A DNA stretch of 64,000 nt from Desulforamulus ruminis DSM 2154. GTDB lineage: Bacteria; Bacillota; Desulfotomaculia; Desulfotomaculales; Desulfotomaculaceae. The notes beneath the pieces are model-generated. The model saw only the letters and a list, made by a program, of their open reading frames with translations. It did no database searches and was not told where the DNA came from. The translations under genes were made by a program, and so were the position numbers. The DNA is taken from assembly GCF_000215085.1 (NCBI RefSeq), contig NC_015589.1, positions 744,001 through 808,000 on the forward strand, read 5' to 3'. Positions 1 through 7,113 of the stretch are shown piece by piece; the first letter of the stretch is position 1; each line of letters begins with the position of its first letter.

Positions 1-200
1 GAAAAACCGAAGTTTAATAAGGGGCCGTAGATCTGCTCATAATTTCTTACACAATTCATTAATTCCTGGTGTATCTGATTGTACATAGCCAGGGCCTGTT
101 GGTCATTGGGGTGGGTATCTAAAAATAAATTTAGTTCCACCGCCGCAAATTCCAATTGCTGTATTTGCAGGAGCATTTGCGCTTGTTGTCTGTTATCCAC
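1..200 (-). CDS. cotJB: Spore coat protein CotJB (3' end beyond window)
   Basis: Spore coat associated protein, small helical protein deposited in the inner coat of the forespore with CotJA and CotJC. The 66 visible residues start at a GTG (200..198) placed behind a GGAGG site at about 209-213 and contain the family signature LFLDTHPNDQQAL and the later YEQIYGP stretch. The C terminus is cut off by the window edge. It lies 14 bp downstream of cotJA in the usual cotJA-cotJB order; cotJC would be expected just outside the window. Expression in the mother cell late in sporulation is known for the family, not shown here. Assignment rests on recognised family motifs and the gene pair. Confidence 0.85.
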   Translation of the reverse strand, partial: MDNRQQAQMLLQIQQLEFAAVELNLFLDTHPNDQQALAMYNQIHQELMNCVRNYEQIYGPLLNFGF

Positions 201-214
201 AATACTCACCTCCG

Positions 215-493
215 TTAGTAGGGACAGGGTCGATATAAATCAGGAAAGAGAGTTCCCCTTTTTAATGCCTCGGAGCAATTAAATACAGCCCCAAACTGCT
301 GAATAGGCACATAGGCACGGGCTAATTCCAATCCGGGCTGCATTCCGGGGTAACAACCGGGTCCCATGCCTGGCATCGGTTGCACAAAGGGACCGGGCAT
401 TCCCGGGGGCATCATTCCTTGTTTGCCCGGGGCAGGACCCATCAGGGGGACTGCCTGCAGCGGTTGTTCCTGGTGTTTATCTCTTGTAAACAA
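215..493 (-). CDS. cotJA: Spore coat associated protein CotJA
   Basis: Small coat protein of the cotJABC operon. The middle is a Pro/Gly/Met-rich tract (GMMPPGMPGPF, GPGCYPGMQPG), and the C terminus carries the conserved CotJA block LARAYVPIQQFG followed by EALKRGTLFPDLYRP. The frame is open from an ATG at 514, but the only good ribosome site (GGAGG, about 501-505) sits inside that extension and is correctly spaced from a TTG at 493, so a 92-residue product from TTG is preferred. cotJB follows 14 bp later and is probably cotranslated. The Met/Gly-rich region is typical of the family. The start codon is the main uncertainty. Confidence 0.87.
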   Translation of the reverse strand: MFTRDKHQEQPLQAVPLMGPAPGKQGMMPPGMPGPFVQPMPGMGPGCYPGMQPGLELARAYVPIQQFGAVFNCSEALKRGTLFPDLYRPCPY

Positions 494-533
494 AGGGCAT
501 ACCTCCAAATTCATTGGAATTGTATTTTACAAC

Positions 534-541
534 AATCTATG
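534..541 (-). promoter_or_regulatory. Possible SigE-type -10 upstream of cotJA
   Basis: On the minus strand the octamer CATAGATT resembles the mother-cell SigE -10 (CATACAAT-like) about 40 bp ahead of the cotJA start. The -35 region (AACATTTTT, about 15 bp upstream) is a poor match, so this is only a suggestion supported by the known SigE control of cotJ in Bacillus. Confidence 0.25.
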
Positions 542-741
542 GTAACAAATGGAAAAATGTTCCGGAAAGGCGGTTTTTTTCTAGGGGGACACCTGCATTT
601 TTAATTTATGCATCCATTGAGCTGCCGTTAATTGTAGAAAAATTGGGTAAACTAAATTCGTATTGGAGAAGGGTATTTGGTCCGGGGGGAGTAATATCTT
701 CATAATTAAACACAGGATCAATATGGAGGGAGGGAGCAAGT

Positions 742-2175
742 ATGGTGCGGTATCAGGATTTTGATTGGCGGGAGCAAATGAAAATAAAAGTAGACTTTAA
801 TCATATGATGAGTGATTTTTTGGGTTCCCGGGAAGGGTTTTCCCCGGAGGATATGCAGGGACTGGCGGATCGCGTTGGTCAAGCTCACGGGAGTATGGCA
901 GAAAAGAAAAACAACGGTGGAATGGATTGGCGCCGCCTGCCCTTTACCCCGGGGCATATCCTGGAAGAAATTTTAAAAGTTGCCCAAAACCTCCGCAAGG
1001 AATTCGAAACCTTTGTACTCTTGGGAATCGGCGGTTCCGCTTTGGGGCCACTGGCTGTACAAACGGCTTTGAACCATCTTCACTATAATGAATTACCCCG
1101 GGAAAAGCGGGGAGGACCTAAAATATATATATTGGATAATGTGGATCCTGAACGGGTAAGGGCGCTCCTGGATGTGATCGATCCGGCAACAACGGTTTTT
1201 AACGTGGTCAGTAAATCCGGCAGTACTTCCGAAACCATGGCCCAGTTTATGATTGTTCAACAATGGCTCCAAGAAAAGGTGGGGAACCAATATGCCCGGC
1301 ATATCATTGCCACCACCGACCGGGAACGGGGGAACCTGATTAAAATTGCTCAAAAGGAAGGGTATACCACTTTCTATGTCCCCTCCGGAGTGGGAGGACG
1401 GTATTCTGAATTGTCACCGGTAGGCTTGCTGCCGGCAGCCGTGGCCGGTATTGATATTAAGGAAATGCTGGCTGGGGCCGCCTATATGGATCAGTTGTGC
1501 GAGGAAGGAAATGTATGGGCCAATCCTGCTTATCTATTGGCTGTACTGCAGTATTTGGCCATGGGCAGGGGTAAAAATATTTCAGTTATGATGCCCTATG
1601 CGAACTCATTAAAATATTTTGCCGACTGGTACGCCCAATTGTGGGCCGAGAGCCTAGGCAAACGTTTTAACCTGAGGGGCGAAGAGGTTTTTATGGGGCA
1701 AACACCGGTAAAGGCCCTGGGCGCCACCGACCAGCATTCCCAGGTACAGTTATATACCGAGGGTCCCTTTGACAAAGTGGTTGGCTTTTTAGCGGTGGAA
1801 GAATACCGGCAGGAAGTAGCCATTCCCAAAACATTTGAGGAAATACCGGGCATTGCCTTTTTAGGGGGACATACCCTGGGAGAATTAATCAAGGCGGAGC
1901 AAATGGCCACCGAATATGCCCTGCTGAAGGCGCAAAGATTAAATTACACCATTCTTCTGCCCGAGGTTAACGCCTTTACTGTGGGACAATTAATCCAGTT
2001 GCTGGAAATCCAAACGGCATTTTTAGGAGAACTCCTCAATATTAATGCTTTTGACCAACCCGGAGTGGAGGAAGGGAAAAATGCCACCTACGCTTTGCTG
2101 GGTCGGCCAGGATATGAAGAAAAAAGAATGGAACTGGAATCCCGTCCGGCCAAGAAAAAAGAATTTATTATTTAG
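742..2175 (+). CDS. pgi: Glucose-6-phosphate isomerase
   Basis: Cytosolic enzyme that interconverts glucose 6-phosphate and fructose 6-phosphate in glycolysis and gluconeogenesis. The 477-aa length fits bacterial PGI. The phosphate-binding SIS motif GIGGSALGP is at residues 95-103, a second SIS segment (VVSKSGSTSET) lies near residue 155, and the active-site signature ATDQHSQVQ is near residues 326-334. The start ATG is 7 bp behind GGAGGGAGGG (725-734). It stands alone, divergent from cotJA and followed 104 bp later by an unrelated small gene, so it is probably monocistronic. No missing active-site residues were noticed. Confidence 0.96.
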   Translation: MVRYQDFDWREQMKIKVDFNHMMSDFLGSREGFSPEDMQGLADRVGQAHGSMAEKKNNGGMDWRRLPFTPGHILEEILKVAQNLRKEFETFVLLGIGGSALGPLAVQTALNHLHYNELPREKRGGPKIYILDNVDPERVRALLDVIDPATTVFNVVSKSGSTSETMAQFMIVQQWLQEKVGNQYARHIIATTDRERGNLIKIAQKEGYTTFYVPSGVGGRYSELSPVGLLPAAVAGIDIKEMLAGAAYMDQLCEEGNVWANPAYLLAVLQYLAMGRGKNISVMMPYANSLKYFADWYAQLWAESLGKRFNLRGEEVFMGQTPVKALGATDQHSQVQLYTEGPFDKVVGFLAVEEYRQEVAIPKTFEEIPGIAFLGGHTLGELIKAEQMATEYALLKAQRLNYTILLPEVNAFTVGQLIQLLEIQTAFLGELLNINAFDQPGVEEGKNATYALLGRPGYEEKRMELESRPAKKKEFII

Positions 2176-2279
2176 CATCTGCGAATTAAAATGAAGGCCT
2201 TAGAGGAAAATTAAAAGCAATAAAATGCCGGAAAGGACCGGGATTGTTTTTTTAAACAGATGCAGAAGGAGGAATAGCA

Positions 2280-2615
2280 TTGCAGCGTTTACCGGAGCAG
2301 GATATTTATATCTATAAAACCCCCGGAGAAGAAGTTCACAAAATTCTGGTGGGGGATATGGACGGCAAGCGTTTAAAGGCCCTTTCCAAGATTGAAACGG
2401 CCAACGGTGTACTTTTTTATAAAATTATTTCGGAAGATGTCCACAAAAACACAGAAATAGTAAGCGAAGGACAAGGGAGTCCAGAGGATTTTGCAAGGGA
2501 GCTCAAAAAATGGGAACAAAAATTACTGGAGCCTCTTGGCGAATCCTGGAGAGAGGTTCAGCCCAAATATGTGTCCAACCTCGATTCTAGCCACTCCTGC
2601 CCTCATCGTCTATAG
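2280..2615 (+). CDS. Hypothetical protein, 111 aa
   Basis: I do not recognise this protein. It starts at TTG 2280 behind AAGGAGG (2266-2272), which is a good ribosome site, and shows normal codon use, so it is likely real. The product is soluble and rich in Lys and Glu (IYIYKTPGEEVHKILVGDMD near the N terminus, an EFARELKKWEQKLLEPL-like amphipathic helix near residues 70-90); no signal peptide or membrane segment is visible. The last dozen residues (SNLDSSHSCPHRL) look unlike the rest and might reflect a shifted stop. It sits between pgi and a palindromic repeat with no operon partner. Confidence 0.6.
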   Translation: MQRLPEQDIYIYKTPGEEVHKILVGDMDGKRLKALSKIETANGVLFYKIISEDVHKNTEIVSEGQGSPEDFARELKKWEQKLLEPLGESWREVQPKYVSNLDSSHSCPHRL

Positions 2616-2948
2616 TTGAAACGGCAGTGTTGCCAAACTACTTTATTATTAGCGCGCTAAAGAACAGGCAAATAATACAACGAACAACCGGCTATTAGGA
2701 ATAGAACACGGATTGAACGGATGATACGGATTTGCGCGGATTTTAAATATAAATTTAAAAATCCGTGAGAATCAGAAATCCGTATCCTCCGTGTTCTATT
2801 ATTTTTTGTTTTTAGAAAGGAGGGGCGACACAGTAGGAATCTTTCCGGGTTCTTTTGGCAACCGCCCAGCCAGAGTTTTCTCTGCAATAAAATCTTAAGC
2901 AACCTGTAATGTCTTTGGCCATAAGATATTGTATAATAACCAAAAGCA
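2616..2948. other. Intergenic region holding palindromic repeat copy A
   Basis: This 333-bp gap contains no gene I can support. It holds a CGGAT-type palindrome (2700-2800) and, just before it, a 35-bp stretch (about 2665-2699) that is also found before copy C at 49 kb. The rest, 2801-2948, is ordinary AT-rich spacer leading to the rhomboid gene. Confidence 0.6.
2700..2800. repeat. CGGAT-iterated imperfect palindrome, copy A
   Basis: A 101-bp imperfect inverted repeat. It opens with AATAGAACACGGATTGAACG, repeats ACGGAT-like units (GATACGGATTTGCGCGGATT), crosses an AT-rich centre and closes with AATCCGTGAGAATC and CCTCCGTGTTCTATT. Related copies lie at 8911-9004 and 49015-49112. No ORF is present. 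It could fold as a long hairpin in RNA or be a miniature mobile element. Confidence 0.85.
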
Positions 2949-3611
2949 GTGGAGGTGGGTCCCACGATACCATTGAAGGATGATATACCGTCAAGGCGGT
3001 TTCCCATTGTTACGGTTGCCATTATTTTTTTAAATACTCTGGTTTGGATTTATGAAGTTTCTTTAGGGCCTTATATGGATCATTTAATTTATGCCTTTGG
3101 CGCCACACCTTCTGAGCTTTTCCACTATACGCTGCCAGGTCAATTGTTTATATTAACTTCAGCCATGTTCTTGCATGGGGGCTGGATGCATTTTTTAGGT
3201 AACATGTTGTATTTATGGGTTTTCGGGGACAATGTTGAGGATCGCCTGGGAAGGTTTCGCTTTCTTCTTTTCTATTTGCTTACAGGGTATATCGCCACCC
3301 TGGCGCATGTTTGGAGCGACCCCGCTTCACCGGTTCCTTTAATTGGAGCCAGTGGTGCCATTGCCGGGGTTCTGGGAGGATATTTTGTTTTATTTCCCCG
3401 GGCCAGGGTATTAACATTGCTGCCCATCTTTATTTTTATTTCCTTTGTCCATATACCGGCAGTGGTGTTCCTGGGAATCTGGTTTATTCTACAAATATTT
3501 AACCAGGCCATGAATTTGCAAGGGGCGCAGACAGTGGCCTTTTTAGCCCATATTGCCGGATTTGCTGCCGGAGCGCTGCTAATCCGGGTTTTCCAGAAGT
3601 ACCGCTACTAA
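2949..3611 (+). CDS. Rhomboid family intramembrane serine protease
   Basis: Integral membrane protease that cleaves substrates within or beside transmembrane helices. The protein has about six hydrophobic segments. The catalytic dyad is visible as GASGAIAG with Ser at about residue 135 and AHIAGFAAG with His at about residue 201 (counted from GTG 2949), and the HGGWMHFLGNMLYLWVFGDNVED block is a rhomboid hallmark. The start is unclear: GTG 2949 has no ribosome site before it, while GGAGGTG at 2951-2957 points to a start further in, where only ATA 2967 or TTG 2973 are available; family members begin with a sequence like IPLKDDIPSR. The substrate is unknown. Confidence 0.92.
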   Translation: MEVGPTIPLKDDIPSRRFPIVTVAIIFLNTLVWIYEVSLGPYMDHLIYAFGATPSELFHYTLPGQLFILTSAMFLHGGWMHFLGNMLYLWVFGDNVEDRLGRFRFLLFYLLTGYIATLAHVWSDPASPVPLIGASGAIAGVLGGYFVLFPRARVLTLLPIFIFISFVHIPAVVFLGIWFILQIFNQAMNLQGAQTVAFLAHIAGFAAGALLIRVFQKYRY

Positions 3612-3628
3612 CTGCGGTGGCGGTTTTT
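3599..3628 (+). terminator. Weak terminator after rhomboid gene
   Basis: ACCGC pairs with GCGGT just after the stop codon and a second GCGGT is followed at once by TTTTTT. The hairpin overlaps the stop codon and lies between convergent genes. Confidence 0.4.
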
Positions 3629-3963
3629 TATTCCCAGCGTGACCGGGTCATCCCCGAGAAGGAATGAACGTGTTCATCGGCGGTACAAGCCTCGGTCATA
3701 CCGTCTAAAGTATGATAGTGCTCATTTTCCGATAGCCAAATGGGTGGCCCGGTAATTCCTTTCACCCGGTGGCTGTGCATAAACAGGAAAGAACAGTGAG
3801 TTACATGAATTTCATGAATGTGGCCAAGTCCGGAACATTCCGGTAAAAGAATCTCCGGCCCGGTGACTCCTGAAAAACTATGTTCATGTCCATTGGTTAA
3901 AACGGTGGAGCCGATAAAAATATGTTCGTGAAATGGCGCCCGGTTGGGTATAATAGCGGACAC
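3628..3963 (-). CDS. ymaF: YmaF family protein, histidine-rich
   Basis: Small soluble protein of unknown function, related to Bacillus YmaF. It carries repeated His-rich units: HEHIFIGSTVLTNGHEHSFSGVTG, then GHIHEIHV, and near the C terminus DEHVHSFSGMTR. Alternating His-x-His patterns in short beta strands suggest metal binding, but that is inference. Translation starts at GTG 3963 with a purine-rich GGAAGGGGGAAGG just upstream. It is convergent with the rhomboid gene and divergent from the GNAT gene, so it is monocistronic. In other spore formers the family is common and uncharacterised. Confidence 0.8.
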   Translation of the reverse strand: MSAIIPNRAPFHEHIFIGSTVLTNGHEHSFSGVTGPEILLPECSGLGHIHEIHVTHCSFLFMHSHRVKGITGPPIWLSENEHYHTLDGMTEACTADEHVHSFSGMTRSRWE

Positions 3964-4127
3964 AATTCCTTCCCCCTTCCTAACTTATGGTATGCTAAGA
4001 AAATGTTTCCTGTTACTCATGCCTCCTCTTCCAATAAAGCAGCGAATATTGTTGGATTGGGAAGGTTATACGAAAGCCTTGGCGAATATATACGAAAGCG
4101 TAGATTATTGTTGCAGGAGATGTCATC

Positions 4128-4583
4128 ATGCTCATTCGCAAAGCTAAAATATCCGATGTTGAAGAGATTCATAAACTTATTAGTCATTATGCCGCCGAAG
4201 GCCAGATGTTGGCCCGGGCCCGGGCGGTTCTTTATGAAGGAATCCGGGAATTTTCGGTGATCGAGGTTGACGGCAAGCTGGTTGCAATGGGGGCTTTGCA
4301 TGTTTTATGGAATGATCTGGCTGAGATTAGAGCGCTGGCCGTAGCGCCTGAATACATTCGTCGGGGTTTTGGCCGGGCTTTGGTGGAAACCTTTCTTGAG
4401 GAGGCCAGAAGTCTGGAAATGCCCAGAGTGTTTGCCCTTACCTATAAACCGGAGTTTTTTGTCAAGTGTGGTTTCCATAACGTGGAGAAGGACAATCTGC
4501 CCCAAAAGGTTTGGATGGAATGTGTAAATTGTCCGCAATTTCCTAATTGTGAGGAAAGTGCGGTCATTATAGATCTGGAATAA
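4128..4583 (+). CDS. GNAT acetyltransferase, short ArgA-like
   Basis: Acetyl-CoA dependent N-acetyltransferase. The 151-aa protein is a single GNAT domain: the acetyl-CoA pyrophosphate loop is seen as PEYIRRGFGRALVE (about residues 75-88), preceded by the EIRALAV strand. The shared ARARAVLYEGIREF, ALTYKPEFFVKCGF and VWMECVNCPQFPNC motifs match the short N-acetylglutamate synthase-like group (COG1246), so an arginine-pathway role is plausible, but substrate cannot be read from sequence. The cysteines in the C-terminal CVNCPQFPNC may bind metal. ATG 4128 follows CAGGAG. The next gene starts 16 bp later. Confidence 0.85.
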   Translation: MLIRKAKISDVEEIHKLISHYAAEGQMLARARAVLYEGIREFSVIEVDGKLVAMGALHVLWNDLAEIRALAVAPEYIRRGFGRALVETFLEEARSLEMPRVFALTYKPEFFVKCGFHNVEKDNLPQKVWMECVNCPQFPNCEESAVIIDLE

Positions 4584-4599
4584 AAAGGAGGCATGTTCA

Positions 4600-4974
4600 A
4601 TGGAATTTATTAAAAACCTAGGGGAAAAAGCCAAAGACATTGGAGGAATGGCCAAAGATTTAACCAAGCGTTCCGGGGAATTGCTGGAAGTAACCAAGCT
4701 GCGTTTTGAAATCAATAAGCTACAAAAGATTCTTGACAATAATCTGGAAGCCATCGGAGAGTTATCTTACCGCCGTTTTAAGGGTGAAGAAGGGCTGGGT
4801 GAAGAAATTGAACGCCTGCTGCAAAGCACCCAGGTTTTAGAAAAAGATATGGAAAATATGAAGGAACAAATTGAAAAGCTTACGCCCAAAGCCCCTGCTT
4901 GCCCCAAATGCAGCAAGGAGCTGCCTCAGGAGGCAAATTACTGCGCCAACTGCGGCCAGAAAGTGGTGGAATAG
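4600..4974 (+). CDS. Zinc-ribbon protein with coiled coil
   Basis: A 124-aa protein of unknown function with a long helical, heptad-like N-terminal region (about residues 1-90, rich in Leu, Lys and Glu) and a C-terminal zinc ribbon: CPKCSKELPQEANYCANCG gives two CxxC pairs spaced 12 residues apart. The start ATG follows AAGGAGG at an ideal distance. It sits 16 bp after the GNAT gene and could be cotranscribed with it. Similar proteins occur in many Firmicutes; a structural or regulatory role is possible but nothing specific can be stated. Confidence 0.8.
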   Translation: MEFIKNLGEKAKDIGGMAKDLTKRSGELLEVTKLRFEINKLQKILDNNLEAIGELSYRRFKGEEGLGEEIERLLQSTQVLEKDMENMKEQIEKLTPKAPACPKCSKELPQEANYCANCGQKVVE

Positions 4975-4985
4975 AATTTCCATAT

Positions 4986-5015
4986 TTTACATGGGAGTAT
5001 ATACAGGAATATAGA
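4986..5015 (+). promoter_or_regulatory. Candidate SigA promoter of ilvN
   Basis: TTTACA (4986-4991) and TATAGA (5010-5015) are separated by 18 bp, about 95 bp before the ilvN start. Match is moderate (5/6 and 4/6). Confidence 0.4.
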
Positions 5016-5109
5016 CAGGTGGTATAGAAGTACTTGCATAATGTACGCATACTGTGCTTTTTTGCGGCAATAGCTGAAATAACACCTGCCATTTAAAGGG
5101 GGGTTATTT

Positions 5110-5625
5110 GTGCGACATAGTTTGGCCGTGCTGGTATTAAATAAACCCGGGGTACTGGCGAGGATTTCGGGATTGCTGAGTCGCCGCATGTTTAATATTG
5201 AAAGCATTGCAGCCGGATATACCGAGGATCCCAATATTACCCGCATCACCCTGGTTGTTCAGGGAGATGACCACATCCTATACCAGGTGGTCAAGCAGTT
5301 GAGCAAACTGGTGGATGTTATAAAAATCCACGAGTTGGCTGTTTCGGACTCCATTAACCGGGAACTGGCGCTAATTAAAGTAAGGGCGGACGATCCCAGC
5401 CGCCGGGCGGATATTGTCAATATTGTAGACATATTCCGGGCCAGTGTGGTGGATGTGAACCGGGAGACCATGGTGATTGAACTCACCGGTACCGAGGAAA
5501 AAATTGATGCCCTGTGCGGGGTACTGGGAGAGCACGGCATTGTAGAAATGGTGCGGACCGGGAAGATCTGTCTGGATCGTGGACCTGGAGCTGCCAAAGA
5601 TCCTTCTGATAGTAGTTTGACATAA
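5110..5625 (+). CDS. ilvN: Acetolactate synthase small (regulatory) subunit
   Basis: Regulatory subunit of acetohydroxyacid synthase, the first common enzyme of branched-chain amino acid synthesis; it binds valine and stimulates the catalytic IlvB subunit. The 171-aa length is standard. An N-terminal ACT domain (LAVLVLNKPGVLARISGLLS, with the NIES motif after it) is followed by the C-terminal dimer domain (INRELALIKV and the FRASVVDV segment). GTG 5110 follows AAGGGGGG. Unusually there is no ilvB or ilvC beside it; the neighbours are a zinc-ribbon protein and the ndoAI toxin-antitoxin pair, so the catalytic subunit must be elsewhere. A free-standing ACT-domain regulator is the alternative reading. 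Confidence 0.92.
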   Translation: MRHSLAVLVLNKPGVLARISGLLSRRMFNIESIAAGYTEDPNITRITLVVQGDDHILYQVVKQLSKLVDVIKIHELAVSDSINRELALIKVRADDPSRRADIVNIVDIFRASVVDVNRETMVIELTGTEEKIDALCGVLGEHGIVEMVRTGKICLDRGPGAAKDPSDSSLT

Positions 5626-5647
5626 ATTTTCCGTTTTTGGGTATATA
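5617..5647 (+). promoter_or_regulatory. Candidate SigA promoter of ndoAI-ndoA
   Basis: A perfect TTGACA (5617-5622) overlaps the ilvN stop codon, followed after 19 bp by TATATA (5642-5647). The spacing is slightly long. It would drive the toxin-antitoxin pair beginning at 5692. Confidence 0.5.
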
Positions 5648-5691
5648 TTTAGTGTATATATGGCGTATTAAAGAACAAGGGGGTCCGGTAG

Positions 5692-5967
5692 GTGGCTCAG
5701 GCACAGGTTAGACGAATTATGATTAGCCTACCCGACAGTTTGCTGGCGGAGGTAGACGATATTGTCGAGGCAGAAAGGGTTAACCGCAGCGAGTTTATCA
5801 GAGAGGCTATGAAGCTCTATATTGCTGAAAGGAAGCGCCAAATTCTGCGGGAACAGATGAAAAAAGGCTACCTGGAAATGGCTAGATTAAATCTGGCTCT
5901 GGCCCTGGAGTATCAAAAAATTGAGGTCGTTACCACTGGTTATGAGCTCGCTAAAGCGGAGGGATAA
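5692..5967 (+). CDS. ndoAI: Antitoxin EndoAI, ribbon-helix-helix protein
   Basis: Antitoxin of the NdoA (MazF/EndoA) mRNA interferase and probable autorepressor. The 91-aa protein carries an N-terminal ribbon-helix-helix domain (RRIMISLPDSLLAEVD, then NRSEFIREAMKLYI) for DNA binding and a C-terminal tail expected to wrap the toxin. GTG 5692 follows AAGGGGG. The toxin gene begins 6 bp after its stop, the standard antitoxin-toxin order. In Bacillus the pair follows alr; here alr is 48 kb away and ilvN precedes the module. Autoregulation at the upstream promoter is inferred from the family. Confidence 0.92.
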   Translation: MAQAQVRRIMISLPDSLLAEVDDIVEAERVNRSEFIREAMKLYIAERKRQILREQMKKGYLEMARLNLALALEYQKIEVVTTGYELAKAEG

Positions 5968-5973
5968 AAACCC

Positions 5974-6324
5974 ATGCAAGTCCGGCGAGGGGATGTTTTC
6001 TTTGCTGACCTCAGTCCAGTGGTCGGCTCGGAACAAGGGGGCATTAGGCCGGTACTGATCTTACAAAATGATATAGGAAATCAGTACAGTCCTACCACCA
6101 TCATTGCAGCTATTACCTCACAAATTGCCAAGGCTAAACTTCCAACCCACGTGGAGATTCAGGCAAAGGTCAGTGGTTTGGAAAAGGACTCGGTAATCCT
6201 CCTTGAACAACTTAGAACCATTGATAAAAGCAGGCTTTTTGAGAAGGTCTCCGCTTTGAATGATGAACTGATGATCCGAGTCAACCGGGCTGTGGAGATC
6301 AGTCTAGGACTTGTGGACATTTAG
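5974..6324 (+). CDS. ndoA: mRNA interferase EndoA (MazF family toxin)
   Basis: Ribosome-independent endoribonuclease that cuts mRNA at short motifs (UACAU in Bacillus EndoA). The 116-aa protein has the family's N-terminal [21 protein letters not shown], then RPVLILQND and [16 protein letters not shown], with [12 protein letters not shown] toward the C terminus, covering the PemK/MazF fold and its conserved Arg and Thr active-site residues. It is complete and no key residue is missing. It is translationally linked to ndoAI and ends at a clear terminator (6336-6364), so the pair is a two-gene transcript. Confidence 0.95.
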   Translation: MQVRRGDVFFADLSPVVGSEQGGIRPVLILQNDIGNQYSPTTIIAAITSQIAKAKLPTHVEIQAKVSGLEKDSVILLEQLRTIDKSRLFEKVSALNDELMIRVNRAVEISLGLVDI

Positions 6325-6335
6325 TTTTGTTAATG

Positions 6336-6364
6336 AATACACTCCAGTGAGGGGTGTATTTTTA
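6336..6364 (+). terminator. Terminator after ndoA
   Basis: AATACACTCC pairs with GGGGTGTATT around a 5-base loop, followed by a T-rich tail. Confidence 0.85.
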
Positions 6365-6380
6365 TTAAGGAGGAATTCCC

Positions 6381-7079
6381 ATGCTTCCGATTATTGGTAT
6401 TACCAGTTCTTACGACGGGGGATCTGGCAGGATTTTGTTGAGTCACTACTACATTGAAGCGGTGGAGGCTGCCGGCGGCTTGCCCCTGGTACTTCCCTGC
6501 ATCTTGCCGGAAGATCATGTGGAGCAGATTTTAAATTCCATTGATGGCTTGCTTTTATCCGGTGGAGTGGATGTAGACCCGCTGCTTTTCGGAGAGGAGC
6601 CTTTGCCTGCCATGGGGGATATCTGTCCCCGGCGGGACCGCCTGGAACTGATGCTGACCCGCAGGGCCCTGGCTCTAAATATGCCTGTCTTGGGGATTTG
6701 CCGGGGCGTGCAAATTTTGAATATTGCCGCCGGAGGGAAGGTTATTCAGGATATTGATTCCACCATGAAAGGAGCTCTCAAACACCAACAACAGGCACCC
6801 CGGTGGTATGGCACCCATACTATTCGCACCCTGCCTGGAAGCAAACTGGCGACTATTCTGGGAGAAGAGATGGTGGTAAACACTTTTCATCACCAGGCGG
6901 TTGGTGAGGTGGCAGAGGCATTCGAAGTTAGCGCCTGGGCCCTGGATGGTGTGGTGGAAGGCATTGAAAGCAAAAAACACCGGTATGTGCTGGGAGTGCA
7001 AAGTCATCCGGAATGCATGTGGAACCATGATCCCAGGATTCTGGGGTTGTTCCGGTCTTTTATTCAGGCATGTAAATAA
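6381..7079 (+). CDS. Gamma-glutamyl-gamma-aminobutyrate hydrolase-like C26 peptidase
   Basis: Class I glutamine amidotransferase-fold hydrolase of the PuuD/peptidase C26 family, cleaving gamma-glutamyl amide bonds of small molecules. The nucleophile elbow GICRGVQ has Cys at residue 107, and the SHPE motif near the C terminus supplies His and Glu of the triad. The LLLSGGVDVDP block and the RRDRLELML segment are typical of the group. Length (232 aa) is normal. AAGGAGG precedes ATG 6381. An amidohydrolase gene follows 34 bp downstream and may be cotranscribed. No other putrescine genes are nearby, so the natural substrate is uncertain. Confidence 0.9.
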   Translation: MLPIIGITSSYDGGSGRILLSHYYIEAVEAAGGLPLVLPCILPEDHVEQILNSIDGLLLSGGVDVDPLLFGEEPLPAMGDICPRRDRLELMLTRRALALNMPVLGICRGVQILNIAAGGKVIQDIDSTMKGALKHQQQAPRWYGTHTIRTLPGSKLATILGEEMVVNTFHHQAVGEVAEAFEVSAWALDGVVEGIESKKHRYVLGVQSHPECMWNHDPRILGLFRSFIQACK

Positions 7080-7113
7080 TTGATTGATTGATTAATCTAG
7101 GGAGGTTATGGTT

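Noticed and set aside
2700-2800. CRISPR or REP interpretation of the palindromes
   Set aside because: Copies are single and dispersed tens of kb apart, with no spacers or cas genes.
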